A stretch of 63,833 bases of DNA from the NCBI GenBank assembly GCA_902464275.1, contig CABQIK010000009.1:1-63833 (forward strand), in the 5' to 3' direction. How positions within the stretch are numbered: position 1 is the stretch's first letter; each line of letters begins with the position of its first letter. The stretch is from an uncultured Alphaproteobacteria bacterium. GTDB taxonomy: Bacteria > Pseudomonadota > Alphaproteobacteria > RF32 > CAG-239. The translations under genes and the position numbers were made by a program. Under the pieces are notes generated by a model. The model saw nothing but the letters and a program-made list of their open reading frames with translations. It was not told the DNA's origin and made no database searches. This document shows positions 1-8,007 of this stretch, in pieces.

Positions 1-210
1 CCGGTCGGTGATTGCCCTTATATGATATTCCCCTCACCTTGTCAATAGATTTTTTGCCTTTTTTTTCGTTTTTTAAAGCGCTTTTTGCAACTCTTTGATT
101 CCGCTTAAATTTTATTAAGAAAATCTTAATCCCGAAATCAGCTCTTGTTTTCTTTTTATTAACCATAAACGTTTATAATAATGGGCAATAAATAGGGAGT
201 TTTTGACTAA

Positions 211-648
211 ATGTTTGTAAATGCTGTAAAATTAAAAATAATGGCTGCGATTCTGTTTTTGGGACTCGCGGGTTGCGCCTCTAAGCCTTTAGATTTAAAT
301 GGGGTTGACGGCTCTCCGGTGCCGCCGGCCTTTGCCAACTTTCCGGATATTCCGTTTCCGGAGCAAGCTTTTTTAGAGCTTGGCGACACTAAGGCTTTGG
401 GCAGCGGCGATAACTGGATTGGCAGCTTGGTATTTACCGCGCCGTATAACGCGAGTCGTGTTTTTGACTTTTATGTATTGGAAATGCCACGAAATCGGTG
501 GACAGAGATTGCGGTTGTGCGCGCCCGCATTAGTCAGATGACCTATTTCAGGGATAAACGCGCCATTCAGATTTTAATAGAATCCACCGGTGATAACGAC
601 TCGCGAGTTACCATTACCGCGATTCCGAATCAGGCGGCACTGCAATAA
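211..648 (+). CDS. small outer-envelope lipoprotein, paralogue of the 58051-58419 product
   Basis: A 145-residue predicted lipoprotein. The N-terminus has a hydrophobic stretch ending in the lipobox LAGC (Cys near residue 22), so it should be processed by signal peptidase II and anchored in a membrane. The mature part is about 120 residues with no recognised catalytic motif. Its pattern (F-x-D-I-P-x-P near the start, an F-Y-x-x-x-M-P core, then a strand with M-T-Y-F-R and a final R-V-T-I-T) recurs in the small exported protein at 58051-58419, so the two seem to be distant paralogues. A TATAAT hexamer at 174-179 is a possible -10 box, but I see no good -35. The ATG at 211 is only moderately supported by a GGGAG upstream. 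Function unknown. Confidence 0.8.
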   Translation: MFVNAVKLKIMAAILFLGLAGCASKPLDLNGVDGSPVPPAFANFPDIPFPEQAFLELGDTKALGSGDNWIGSLVFTAPYNASRVFDFYVLEMPRNRWTEIAVVRARISQMTYFRDKRAIQILIESTGDNDSRVTITAIPNQAALQ

Positions 649-685
649 CCTGTGACTATACTATATATATTTAAAGGACGTTGTG

Positions 686-1531
686 ATGAAATTTAACTTT
701 TTTACTTTTGGCGGCTCACAATTTTGGGAAGACGTATTTTTTTATCAGAAATGGCGGATTCAACGTAATTGCCATTCTAAAATTTACCGCCTGCTTGACA
801 ACTGGGATATTAAAAGAGCCGAGGGTTCGTTTGAAACCTGTCGCAAAGCGTTTGTTAAATATATAGAAGTGTATGAAATTCCGCGCCAAAGCGGCGAGCT
901 GGTAATTTTGTTGCACGGGCTTGGCGAAACAAAAAGCATTTTCCGGCCGCTGTGGAAGAAGCTTGTTAATGAAGGATACAATGTAGCGGCCATTAATTAT
1001 CCGTCTACCCGCAAGCCGATGAAATATCACATCAGGCAGCTTGAGTTCTTTTTAAATCATTGCGAAGATATTAATAAAGTGTCGTTCATTACCAAAGGCG
1101 CCGGTTGTTTGCTGCTCAGAATGCTGATTGCCAACACCTACGGTTGGCAGGACAACTTTAAAATAAATAAAGTGATTAATGTTAATCCGATTAACCGCGG
1201 CAGTGATTTTTTTGATATAATCGCGCGATTTGCTCCGTTTAACTGGATTTTCGGGCCGATGCTTAAAGAATGCCGGCCGATGGACGCGCAATCAATTTCG
1301 CGACTGCCAAAAGAAACCGACATCGGCTTGATTTTTTGCGAGACATGGACGCAAAAGCTCTTTTCGCCGATTGTTGAAAGATTTAAGAGCATGCCGCTTA
1401 AATTTGAAGTCAGCGAAAAAGATTTTGCTTCCAAAATGACCACAATTAAAAACACATACTGCAACGTGTTTAACAATCCGGAAGTTTTAGAAGCGTGCAT
1501 AAAGTTTTTGAAAAGCGGAAAATTTAAGTAA
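686..1531 (+). CDS. alpha/beta-hydrolase-like protein with a degenerate nucleophile elbow
   Basis: A 281-residue protein. Residues about 70-150 read like the front half of an alpha/beta hydrolase: ELVILLHGLGE supplies the H-G-x-G oxyanion strand and is followed by an F-x-x-L-W-x-x-L helix and a Y-N-V-A-A-I-N-Y strand. Where the family has G-x-S-x-G, this protein has T-K-G-A-G, so the nucleophilic serine is a glycine. That suggests a lipase-like fold that is inactive or uses another residue. I chose the ATG at 686 over the GTG at 683 because AAGGA (674-678) is then better spaced. It follows the lipoprotein gene by 37 bp and may be cotranscribed with it. No signal peptide is obvious. Fold assignment is moderately sure; activity is unknown. 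Confidence 0.7.
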   Translation: MKFNFFTFGGSQFWEDVFFYQKWRIQRNCHSKIYRLLDNWDIKRAEGSFETCRKAFVKYIEVYEIPRQSGELVILLHGLGETKSIFRPLWKKLVNEGYNVAAINYPSTRKPMKYHIRQLEFFLNHCEDINKVSFITKGAGCLLLRMLIANTYGWQDNFKINKVINVNPINRGSDFFDIIARFAPFNWIFGPMLKECRPMDAQSISRLPKETDIGLIFCETWTQKLFSPIVERFKSMPLKFEVSEKDFASKMTTIKNTYCNVFNNPEVLEACIKFLKSGKFK

Positions 1532-1538
1532 TTTAATG

Positions 1539-1571
1539 ATATTGTAACACAATATGCCGTATTTTTATGAT
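1539..1571 (+). promoter_or_regulatory. putative promoter with overlapping palindrome, start of VirB6 operon
   Basis: A perfect inverted repeat, ATATTGT-AAC-ACAATAT, spans 1539-1555. It overlaps a weak -35 candidate TTGTAA (1542-1547), which is followed after 18 bp by TATGAT (1566-1571), one mismatch from the -10 consensus. A dyad covering a -35 box is the usual layout of a repressor site. Promoter and operator are both inferred from sequence only. Confidence 0.35.
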
Positions 1572-1604
1572 AAAATGTAAATTGATTGTAATTATGAGGT
1601 AAAA

Positions 1605-1808
1605 ATGAAATCGCTTTTGACCAGTTTTATGATGTTTGCCGTGCTTTGCGCCGCATTATATTCAGGCGTGTTTAACTTTATGGCAAGTCCGTATATGCTG
1701 GCTTTTGCCGTTGTTGCAGTTGTTGTGGTTTTGATTTTTGCCGTTAAAATTTTGGGCAACCCTCTGGCTGATAAGGATTCTAAGAATGACGACCATGATA
1801 AAAAATAG
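1605..1808 (+). CDS. small two-helix inner-membrane protein
   Basis: A 67-residue protein with two predicted membrane helices (about residues 5-25 and 32-50) and a short charged tail rich in Lys and Asp. GAGGT just upstream of the ATG is a reasonable ribosome-binding site. Its 3' end overlaps the start of the first VirB6-like gene by 23 bp, so the two are probably translated from one message. Small two-helix proteins occur at this place in T4SS operons (VirB2 pilin and VirB3 are both of this size), but I see no sequence feature that identifies it as either. It is the first gene of the large secretion-type operon. Confidence 0.65.
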   Translation: MKSLLTSFMMFAVLCAALYSGVFNFMASPYMLAFAVVAVVVVLIFAVKILGNPLADKDSKNDDHDKK

Positions 1809-4125
1809 TTTTCGCTTTATTGCCGGCGGGGTTATCGCTATGTTTTTGGTGCTCGGCATGCTCCCCGAATCGGCGCAGGCAGCCAATAACACCAAGTTGG
1901 AACAATTTACCGATAAAGAAATTGACGGTCTGCTTGCTAAAATTAACACTGAGCTTGCAACTTTAAGAACATTAACCAGCACTTATCAGAACAAACTAAA
2001 CTCATTTAAAAGCAAGTCATATACCTATTCGCTCTCGCAGGCAGAGGCGTTAAGAATCGCAAAACAGTCAGTAACCGGCAACACTCCGATTCCGGTCGGC
2101 GATACTTTTGACGGCGTAATTCAAAAACTTGCCGATAAACTGATGGCGCAAAGCCGTACTCAAAAATACTCCGATTTTATTAAATGGAATAACGGCGCCG
2201 CAACCAGAATATTGAGATGGACCAAAGAAGAGCAAGCCACCGCGAGCAATCCGCGATTTAAGATAAATCTTTCCATTGACTTTTCAGACACCGATTTGCA
2301 CTGGGATAAAATTGCCGGTAAAGCCCGCAAGCAAGCCGGTATTGAGCGCAATCCGCAAAACGGCGCCGATAAAGCCGTTGCCATGGCCGAAGAAATTGAA
2401 AGCGATTTAGCGGCAGTTGTCAGACAGCACTCCATTGTTAAAAATTTGCTTACCGCGCTTAATCCGGGCAACTATGTAACTTTATCCTGCGCGGTTGAAT
2501 TAAAAGACGGCGAGGAATGTCCGGTAGATAAAATTATATACACCGTTACCAATGAAGACGGCCAGGCTCAGACCGGAGCTTCTAAAGGATGCGTGCCGTT
2601 GCCGGTTAAGTATGCGCAAATTCAGACCTGCATACTCTGCCCGCTGTTTAATGTTATTTTAAACACCGACCAGACTATTGCCACAAAGTCATTTAACGCC
2701 TTGGCTTCAAGCTTCAGAAGCTTAATCTTGATTGTGTTGGCGCTGTTTGTGGCTTATCATACTTTAATGGTAGTGAGCGCTTTTACCAAACAAGATACTC
2801 CGAAATATTTATCAACATTAATGGTGCAGGGCTTTAAGGTGTTGGTGGCGGCATGGCTGCTAACCGACCCGGCTTATGTATATGACTACGTGATTAACCC
2901 GCTGATGCAGGCGGGACTTGAGTTCGGGCTTGAATTGATGCTGGACGGCGATAACAATACCCAAACATTTAAGGGTTTGACTGATGAAGAAATGTCGGCC
3001 ATGCCGAGCGGTGTTATCGGGCAGAATCTGCTTGCCAGCGTTATGGCTTCCATTAAGTTGTTTAACCGCACGGCGGCACAGATGCCGGCAATCGGCTCAT
3101 CATTGATATGTATTTCCACCCACGCGGCGGCGCATATTTTGCCGGACTTTTCAATGCTGATTGAAGGCGCGCTTGTGTTTGCCTTCGGGTGGCTGATTAT
3201 TTTGGCGGCAAGCTTTTATTTGTTAGACTCGGTGGTCAGATTTGGTATTTTTTGCGCGCTGTTGCCGTTTTTGATTGCATCGTGGCCGTTTAAGGTTACC
3301 AAACAATACGCAAACGCGGGTTGGAAAATATTTATGAACGCTTTTTTCAACTTTGTGATGATGGGTGTAATTATAGGCTTAAACTCAGAGCTTATCGCGC
3401 AGGGTTTAACCGGCAGTAAAGGCGGCATGGACGAGCTGGAAGCGGCAATTAACGGCTCTAATGTTGACGAGTTAAAAGAATTGATGGACATCAGCGGCAC
3501 AGACTTTTTAGTTTTGGTAGCTTGCTGTTTGTTTGCCTTTAAGCTGGTTGCTCAAATTAATGACCTTGCCGGTGACATTTCCGGTGGCGGCGGCGGCACG
3601 GCTATCGGCAGCAAGATTGGCGGTTTGGCCGCGCAAGCTGTTAAAAAGACAGCCTTCGCGGCAGCCGGAGCTGCCGGTGCAACCGGTGGCGCTGTTTATG
3701 AAGCATCCGGCGCTAAGGCTAAAGTTGATAACATGAAAGGCAAAGTTTTGGGCGGAGTGGCTTCAGTCGGAGCTAAAATCGGGCTCGGAGCCAAAGCCAA
3801 CCCCAACGGCGCCGGTGGTCCGCGTCCGCAAAACAGCGGTTTTAACGGCGGCGGAAACCAAGGCGGCGGAAACGGCGGCTCCGGCGGAGGTAACGGCGGA
3901 GGAAACCAAGGCGGCGGAAACGGCGGCTCCGGCGGAGGTAACGGCGGCGGCAATTCCGGTAATCAGGGTGGAAACAGCGGCTCCGGCGGAGGAAATTCCG
4001 GCGGCAACCAAAATCAAGGCGGCAACACTCAAAACCAGAATAACAATACCGGTTCAGGTTCCGGCGGCGGCAACAGTACGCTAGCTGATGAATTTGACAG
4101 CGTTTTCGGTGATGATGAAGAGTAA
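1786..4125 (+). CDS. VirB6/TrbL-like T4SS membrane protein with Gly/Asn-rich tail (copy A)
   Basis: A 779-residue polytopic protein. A signal peptide ends near S-A-Q-A-A (about residue 33). A roughly 240-residue extracytoplasmic region follows, then a C-I-L-C-P-L-F-N motif (about 282-290) and a run of at least five membrane helices (about 300-600) with the P-L-M-Q-A-G and W-P-F-K elements seen in all four homologues of this array. The tail is low-complexity Gly/Asn/Ser and ends in an acidic D-E-F-D-S-V-F-G-D-D-E-E. VirB6 proteins form the inner-membrane platform of type IV secretion systems; long N- and C-terminal extensions are known in Rickettsiales paralogues. AAGGA (1773-1777) sits 8 bp before the chosen ATG; the alternative ATG at 1795 is also possible. 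An 11-bp gap leads to copy B. Confidence 0.8.
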   Translation: MTTMIKNSFRFIAGGVIAMFLVLGMLPESAQAANNTKLEQFTDKEIDGLLAKINTELATLRTLTSTYQNKLNSFKSKSYTYSLSQAEALRIAKQSVTGNTPIPVGDTFDGVIQKLADKLMAQSRTQKYSDFIKWNNGAATRILRWTKEEQATASNPRFKINLSIDFSDTDLHWDKIAGKARKQAGIERNPQNGADKAVAMAEEIESDLAAVVRQHSIVKNLLTALNPGNYVTLSCAVELKDGEECPVDKIIYTVTNEDGQAQTGASKGCVPLPVKYAQIQTCILCPLFNVILNTDQTIATKSFNALASSFRSLILIVLALFVAYHTLMVVSAFTKQDTPKYLSTLMVQGFKVLVAAWLLTDPAYVYDYVINPLMQAGLEFGLELMLDGDNNTQTFKGLTDEEMSAMPSGVIGQNLLASVMASIKLFNRTAAQMPAIGSSLICISTHAAAHILPDFSMLIEGALVFAFGWLIILAASFYLLDSVVRFGIFCALLPFLIASWPFKVTKQYANAGWKIFMNAFFNFVMMGVIIGLNSELIAQGLTGSKGGMDELEAAINGSNVDELKELMDISGTDFLVLVACCLFAFKLVAQINDLAGDISGGGGGTAIGSKIGGLAAQAVKKTAFAAAGAAGATGGAVYEASGAKAKVDNMKGKVLGGVASVGAKIGLGAKANPNGAGGPRPQNSGFNGGGNQGGGNGGSGGGNGGGNQGGGNGGSGGGNGGGNSGNQGGNSGSGGGNSGGNQNQGGNTQNQNNNTGSGSGGGNSTLADEFDSVFGDDEE
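3853..3948 (+). repeat. 48-bp tandem repeat coding the Gly/Asn-rich tail
   Basis: Two nearly identical 48-bp units lie head to tail (starting at 3853 and 3901, each beginning GGAAACCAAGG), followed by more diverged units to about 4040. They encode G-G-G-N-G-G-S-type sequence at the C-terminus of VirB6-like copy A. The unit is a multiple of three, so copy-number changes keep the frame. Confidence 0.8.
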
Positions 4126-4136
4126 AAGGTTTAAAC

Positions 4137-5468
4137 ATGAGGCTGACGTGGCGCGATATATTAAAGTTTCTTAAAACCGGATTGATGATAATCTTTCTGG
4201 CTTTAAGTCTTGTCGGCTGCGGTTCAGATAAAGCAGATAACCGCGAAGTCAGCGGCGTTGAGTTGAGCGGCGAAGAAAGCGAGCTTGATGAAGAGCAACG
4301 CGCATGCTGGCAGGCCGGAATGCTTAAAATGTTTTATAACGCAATGTCTGAATCGGCCATGAACGCTTATCCTAAAGTTACGGCAAGCGCAATGGCCTTT
4401 ATTATGGTGGCATTTGCGTTGTGGCTTTCAATCAGATTGCTAAAACATGTCAGCTCAGTGGTTGAAGAAGCTCCGGCGGAAGTGTGGACCGAGGTCTCGC
4501 GCATGGCATTTTTGTGCGTTTTGTGCGGAACATTAGCATCATCAACCACATTTTTACTGTTTGTGTTAAACAAACTTATCTTTCCGATATATTATGCCTT
4601 TTTGGAATACGGAAGCCGAATTGTGGAATTGGCAGGCGCCGATGAAGACATTAACCCCAAAGGGCAGATGCTCGGCTCAACCTGTATGTTTTACACCAAC
4701 TCGCTGGTTTGCAAAGCGCCTGAACTTACCGATGTGGGATTTTCAGACGGAAAAGCCGTGTTCCCGAGCGGTCCGTCTGAGATGATGCAATGTTTAGTGT
4801 GCGCCACCAGCGACCGTATGCAAATGGGATTTTTGGTTTCAAAAGAAATGCTGGCGGCAACCAGTTTAACCAGTTGGGTTGCAGGCGCGTTTATCTTTTG
4901 CATATTCGTGATTGTTAAAGTTTCATTCGTATTTTATATCGTTGACAGTATTTTCCGCATGACGATTGTGGTGATTATTCTTCCATGCTTGATTTTAGCC
5001 ATACCGTTTAAATTCAGTCGCAAATGGGCAAAAGAAGGACTGATGACTATTTTTAACTCGTCGGCGGTTATGATGTGTATTGCCATTATTGCCACAATGG
5101 CAATGCTTGCTATGCAAACGGTTATTAATGATAACTACGAATTTTTGGGCGACAGGCAAGCTTATCAAGAATTCGGTATTGTTATGCTTTGCATGCTGCT
5201 GATTGCCTTTTTGGTATTAAAAAGTATCGGACTTGCAGTCAGCATGGCAAACTCTTTGGTTAAAGGCGCCGGCGGCACTGATTTTCAGAAAAAAATCGGC
5301 AAATTGGCGGCATGGACCGGCAGAAAACTGCTTGGTTTGGTTACCATGGGCGTCGGCTCAGGCTTAACTAAAATCGCCTCCAAGAGTGCAGCGGCGCAAA
5401 AGATTAAAGACAAAGCTAAAGCGGCCGGAAACATTTTTGACCGTATGGCAGGGAGGGACAGAGAATGA
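4137..5468 (+). CDS. VirB6/TrbL-like T4SS membrane lipoprotein (copy B)
   Basis: A 443-residue VirB6 homologue. A positively charged start and hydrophobic segment end in the lipobox S-L-V-G-C (Cys28), so this copy is predicted to be lipidated, which is unusual for the family but also reported for Rickettsiales VirB6 paralogues. After an acidic linker come several membrane helices (about 75-400), with the conserved order of a first helix pair, a Cys-containing periplasmic loop (C-L-V-C-A-T-S), a helix ending Y-I-V-D, a P-F-K-F segment and two more helices. The C-terminal 60 residues are basic and probably cytoplasmic. Its stop codon overlaps the next start (ATGA at 5465-5468), which points to translational coupling. 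Confidence 0.8.
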   Translation: MRLTWRDILKFLKTGLMIIFLALSLVGCGSDKADNREVSGVELSGEESELDEEQRACWQAGMLKMFYNAMSESAMNAYPKVTASAMAFIMVAFALWLSIRLLKHVSSVVEEAPAEVWTEVSRMAFLCVLCGTLASSTTFLLFVLNKLIFPIYYAFLEYGSRIVELAGADEDINPKGQMLGSTCMFYTNSLVCKAPELTDVGFSDGKAVFPSGPSEMMQCLVCATSDRMQMGFLVSKEMLAATSLTSWVAGAFIFCIFVIVKVSFVFYIVDSIFRMTIVVIILPCLILAIPFKFSRKWAKEGLMTIFNSSAVMMCIAIIATMAMLAMQTVINDNYEFLGDRQAYQEFGIVMLCMLLIAFLVLKSIGLAVSMANSLVKGAGGTDFQKKIGKLAAWTGRKLLGLVTMGVGSGLTKIASKSAAAQKIKDKAKAAGNIFDRMAGRDRE

Positions 5469-6193
5469 AAAAACTAACCTCTTTAACATGTTTGGCATTA
5501 TCGGTCTTTTTGTTCGCTCTGTTTGCTTTCAGCAACACTGCATCAGCGCTTGACAATACTTATACTATTGTTTGCGGAAAAGCCGGAAGCAAACCGGTTA
5601 ACTGCGATTTAAGCACGCAGCGTTGCTATTTGTGCACGGAAAAAAGCGGCAGTCCCTTAATTCGCACCACGGTTGAGGTTTTTAAATGTCAAAGCCGCGA
5701 TGCCAAAGTTCCTAAAAATTGTAAAGTTTCAAACACCGGCGGCGTTACTGGCTCGTCCAACTTAAAAATTTTAGGTCTGCGCTTTTTTGATAAAGAAGGG
5801 CAAAAGTGCATAACATCAAACCTTAAAGCCATGTATGGTTCAACCTGTTACAGCTGTGAGATTGTGGAAACGCTTTCATCAGCATTTATTAAAGCCGCCG
5901 CTAAAGCTTATCAGGTATCGCGCGAGGCCGCCAACGCCATTTTAATAGTAGCTTCTTTGATATGGATTGCTTTTTATGTATTAAAAAGCATTTCATCATT
6001 TACCACCGTTGAGCCGCGGAAAATGATTCAAGATTTGATGATACAGTTTTTTAAAATTTATCTGGCTTTCGTGATTATTAACTCCGGCATTCAAACCATT
6101 TTGCATTACACGCTTGAGCCGATTATGAATGCCGGTACCGATTGGGGCAGCGCCATTGTCGCAGCCAATACTGACACTGATGGAGGCAACTGA
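5465..6193 (+). CDS. N-terminal half of a split VirB6-like protein (copy C-N)
   Basis: A 242-residue protein with a signal peptide (cleavage near T-A-S-A-L), a Cys-rich extracytoplasmic region (C-Y-L-C, C-Y-S-C and others) and two predicted membrane segments (about 160-180 and 190-215). Its last 90 residues match the first half of the VirB6 core in the M23-fusion homologue: S-I-A/F-I-K-A-A-A-K-A-Y, then a helix ending F-Y-V-L-K-S, an R-K-M-I-Q-D segment, and L-E-P-I-M-N-A-G. It stops in the periplasmic loop where the other copies continue into further helices. The missing half is encoded by the next gene, whose start lies 1 bp past this stop. It is therefore a split gene rather than a random truncation. 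Confidence 0.75.
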   Translation: MKKLTSLTCLALSVFLFALFAFSNTASALDNTYTIVCGKAGSKPVNCDLSTQRCYLCTEKSGSPLIRTTVEVFKCQSRDAKVPKNCKVSNTGGVTGSSNLKILGLRFFDKEGQKCITSNLKAMYGSTCYSCEIVETLSSAFIKAAAKAYQVSREAANAILIVASLIWIAFYVLKSISSFTTVEPRKMIQDLMIQFFKIYLAFVIINSGIQTILHYTLEPIMNAGTDWGSAIVAANTDTDGGN

Positions 6194-6194
6194 T

Positions 6195-7988
6195 ATGCGG
6201 CAAACAATGGGTAACATAATTAAAAAAATATTATACAACCTGCTTATTATCGTTGTAATTTCAGGCTATGCCTTCTCGGCGGCGCATGCAGCTGAGTACG
6301 GACGTAAACTGTCTAAGGCTGAACGTCAACAGCTGTGCGATGAAATCAGAACCTCAACAATAAACTCACCGGAGCGGGTCAAATCGGTCGGTGGCGGAAT
6401 TATTCCGGACTCGGTTTTGCTCAGTATTTTTAATACCACCAAAAACATCAGCGACGCTTCGTCATTTGTGCTTGTTTTAGGGCATGCCCTCACCTGTCAT
6501 GCGGTAGGCCCCGGCTCTAAGCAAGCCAAAGTGTTGGGCGTTACCTTGTTCAGGGTGCCGAATATTTCCGTTTGGCTGTGCGGCGCAATTATATACTTTT
6601 TCGGGTTTATGCTAACATTAAGCATTACATTTTATTTGGTGGATATTGCCTTTAAGCTCGGCTTTGCCATTATTATGCTGCCGATAGGCGTGGCGCTATG
6701 GCCGTTTCCGGCAACCAAAGACAAGCTATCGGCGTTAATCAGCATTATGTTAAAAAGCGCGGCAATATTTGTGTTTTTAGCCCTTGCCGTTTCATACGCG
6801 CTAAATTTAATTGCGGAATCGGGCGGCGGTTTGGAAGATGTTTTTGCCGATATTGATAATGACAGAACCGATAATGTGTCAGAAAACTTCAGTCTGGCAA
6901 GCTCGCACTTTTTGATAGTGTTGTTTGCGCTGCTTTACTCCATGAAGTTGGTGGGTAGCGCAGTTGCCGATTATGTTGATAAGTTTTTCCCTGACCAAGC
7001 CTTCGGAAAAGCCGCTCCTATCCATGGCAGTATGACGCAGGGTATGGATTTTGCCAATAAAAAAGCCATTCAACCGGCGGCTATGTGGGCGGGTGACGTT
7101 GCCAAAACGCAAATGGGGCGCGCAACCGTCGGCGCCGGTAAATTGTTATCGGGCGAATATAACCAACAGATTAAACGAGCCGCGTATTTTACCGCTCACC
7201 CCGGAGTGGCCGCGCAACAGTTTGGTCGCAAAACCGCCAAGTTTACCGCTAATATGGGAGCCGGAATCGCGCGTGCCGGAAACAGCGTGGTAGCCGGCGG
7301 ATTAGGACGAATTGTACTTGGTAAAAACGCAAGCAACGAGCTTAAAAGTAAATTTGAAAACAAAATTAATTCCGCGCAAAGCAGCGTTCAGCAATGGGCG
7401 GACAGCCATGATGAAGCTATTAATCAAGATGTGGCAAATTCAAGAATTTCACAAGTTGCTCACACCGCGCATGAAAAATTTAATGAAGTTGATGAAAAAT
7501 ACAGCAAGGTATTTGAGGGGCTGGATATGGCAACCGAATCCATTAACGGTCTGAAAGACCGTGTTAATCAGCCGGTTGATAATGTGGTTAATAAAATTAA
7601 AGAGGGCATTAATGAAACTTTTGCCGACCGACCTGATGACGGCGGTATTGCAGCCTTGGGTAAGGCGGCGGTGCGTGCAACGCTCAGGGCGCCGGTATCA
7701 CTTGCGGGCGGAATTTTAAAAATGCCGACCAACGTGGTTGCCACCGCGGCAAAAGCTCCGGTAGCAATGGCCAAAGGCGCGGCGCATTTGCTGCATGTTA
7801 AGGGCATGGCTAAATCAACCGGAAACCTGTTAAAGACCGTCGGCGACAGAATGCAGCGTAATAAAATGTCAAAAGAGCAAAGAGCGGCGCGGCTCGCGGA
7901 ATGGAACGCCGAACGCGAGGCGGAGGAAGCTCTGGAAAAAGCAAAAGAAGCGAAAGAAGAACGCGCCGGTTGGACTGATATTGAGTAG
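6195..7988 (+). CDS. C-terminal half of a split VirB6-like protein (copy C-C)
   Basis: A 597-residue protein. The ATG at 6195 is preferred because GGAGG (6182-6186) precedes it and a signal peptide follows (cleavage near A-A-H-A-A-E). A short periplasmic part leads to L-C-G-A-I-I-Y-F-F-G, Y-L-V-D and W-P-F-P segments, which correspond to the second half of the VirB6 core in the intact copies. The C-terminal 320 residues are basic, Ala-rich and helical, with several amphipathic stretches, and are probably cytoplasmic. Having its own signal peptide lets this half insert with the same topology it would have in a one-chain VirB6. It presumably pairs with the 5465-6193 product. Confidence 0.75.
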   Translation: MRQTMGNIIKKILYNLLIIVVISGYAFSAAHAAEYGRKLSKAERQQLCDEIRTSTINSPERVKSVGGGIIPDSVLLSIFNTTKNISDASSFVLVLGHALTCHAVGPGSKQAKVLGVTLFRVPNISVWLCGAIIYFFGFMLTLSITFYLVDIAFKLGFAIIMLPIGVALWPFPATKDKLSALISIMLKSAAIFVFLALAVSYALNLIAESGGGLEDVFADIDNDRTDNVSENFSLASSHFLIVLFALLYSMKLVGSAVADYVDKFFPDQAFGKAAPIHGSMTQGMDFANKKAIQPAAMWAGDVAKTQMGRATVGAGKLLSGEYNQQIKRAAYFTAHPGVAAQQFGRKTAKFTANMGAGIARAGNSVVAGGLGRIVLGKNASNELKSKFENKINSAQSSVQQWADSHDEAINQDVANSRISQVAHTAHEKFNEVDEKYSKVFEGLDMATESINGLKDRVNQPVDNVVNKIKEGINETFADRPDDGGIAALGKAAVRATLRAPVSLAGGILKMPTNVVATAAKAPVAMAKGAAHLLHVKGMAKSTGNLLKTVGDRMQRNKMSKEQRAARLAEWNAEREAEEALEKAKEAKEERAGWTDIE

Positions 7989-8007
7989 TGAAAAGGAATA
8001 AACAAAA

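Noticed and set aside
3696..4138. Antisense and shifted reading frames through the Gly-rich tail
   Set aside because: They arise from the low-complexity G/C-rich repeats, have Pro- or Arg-only composition and lack start signals.
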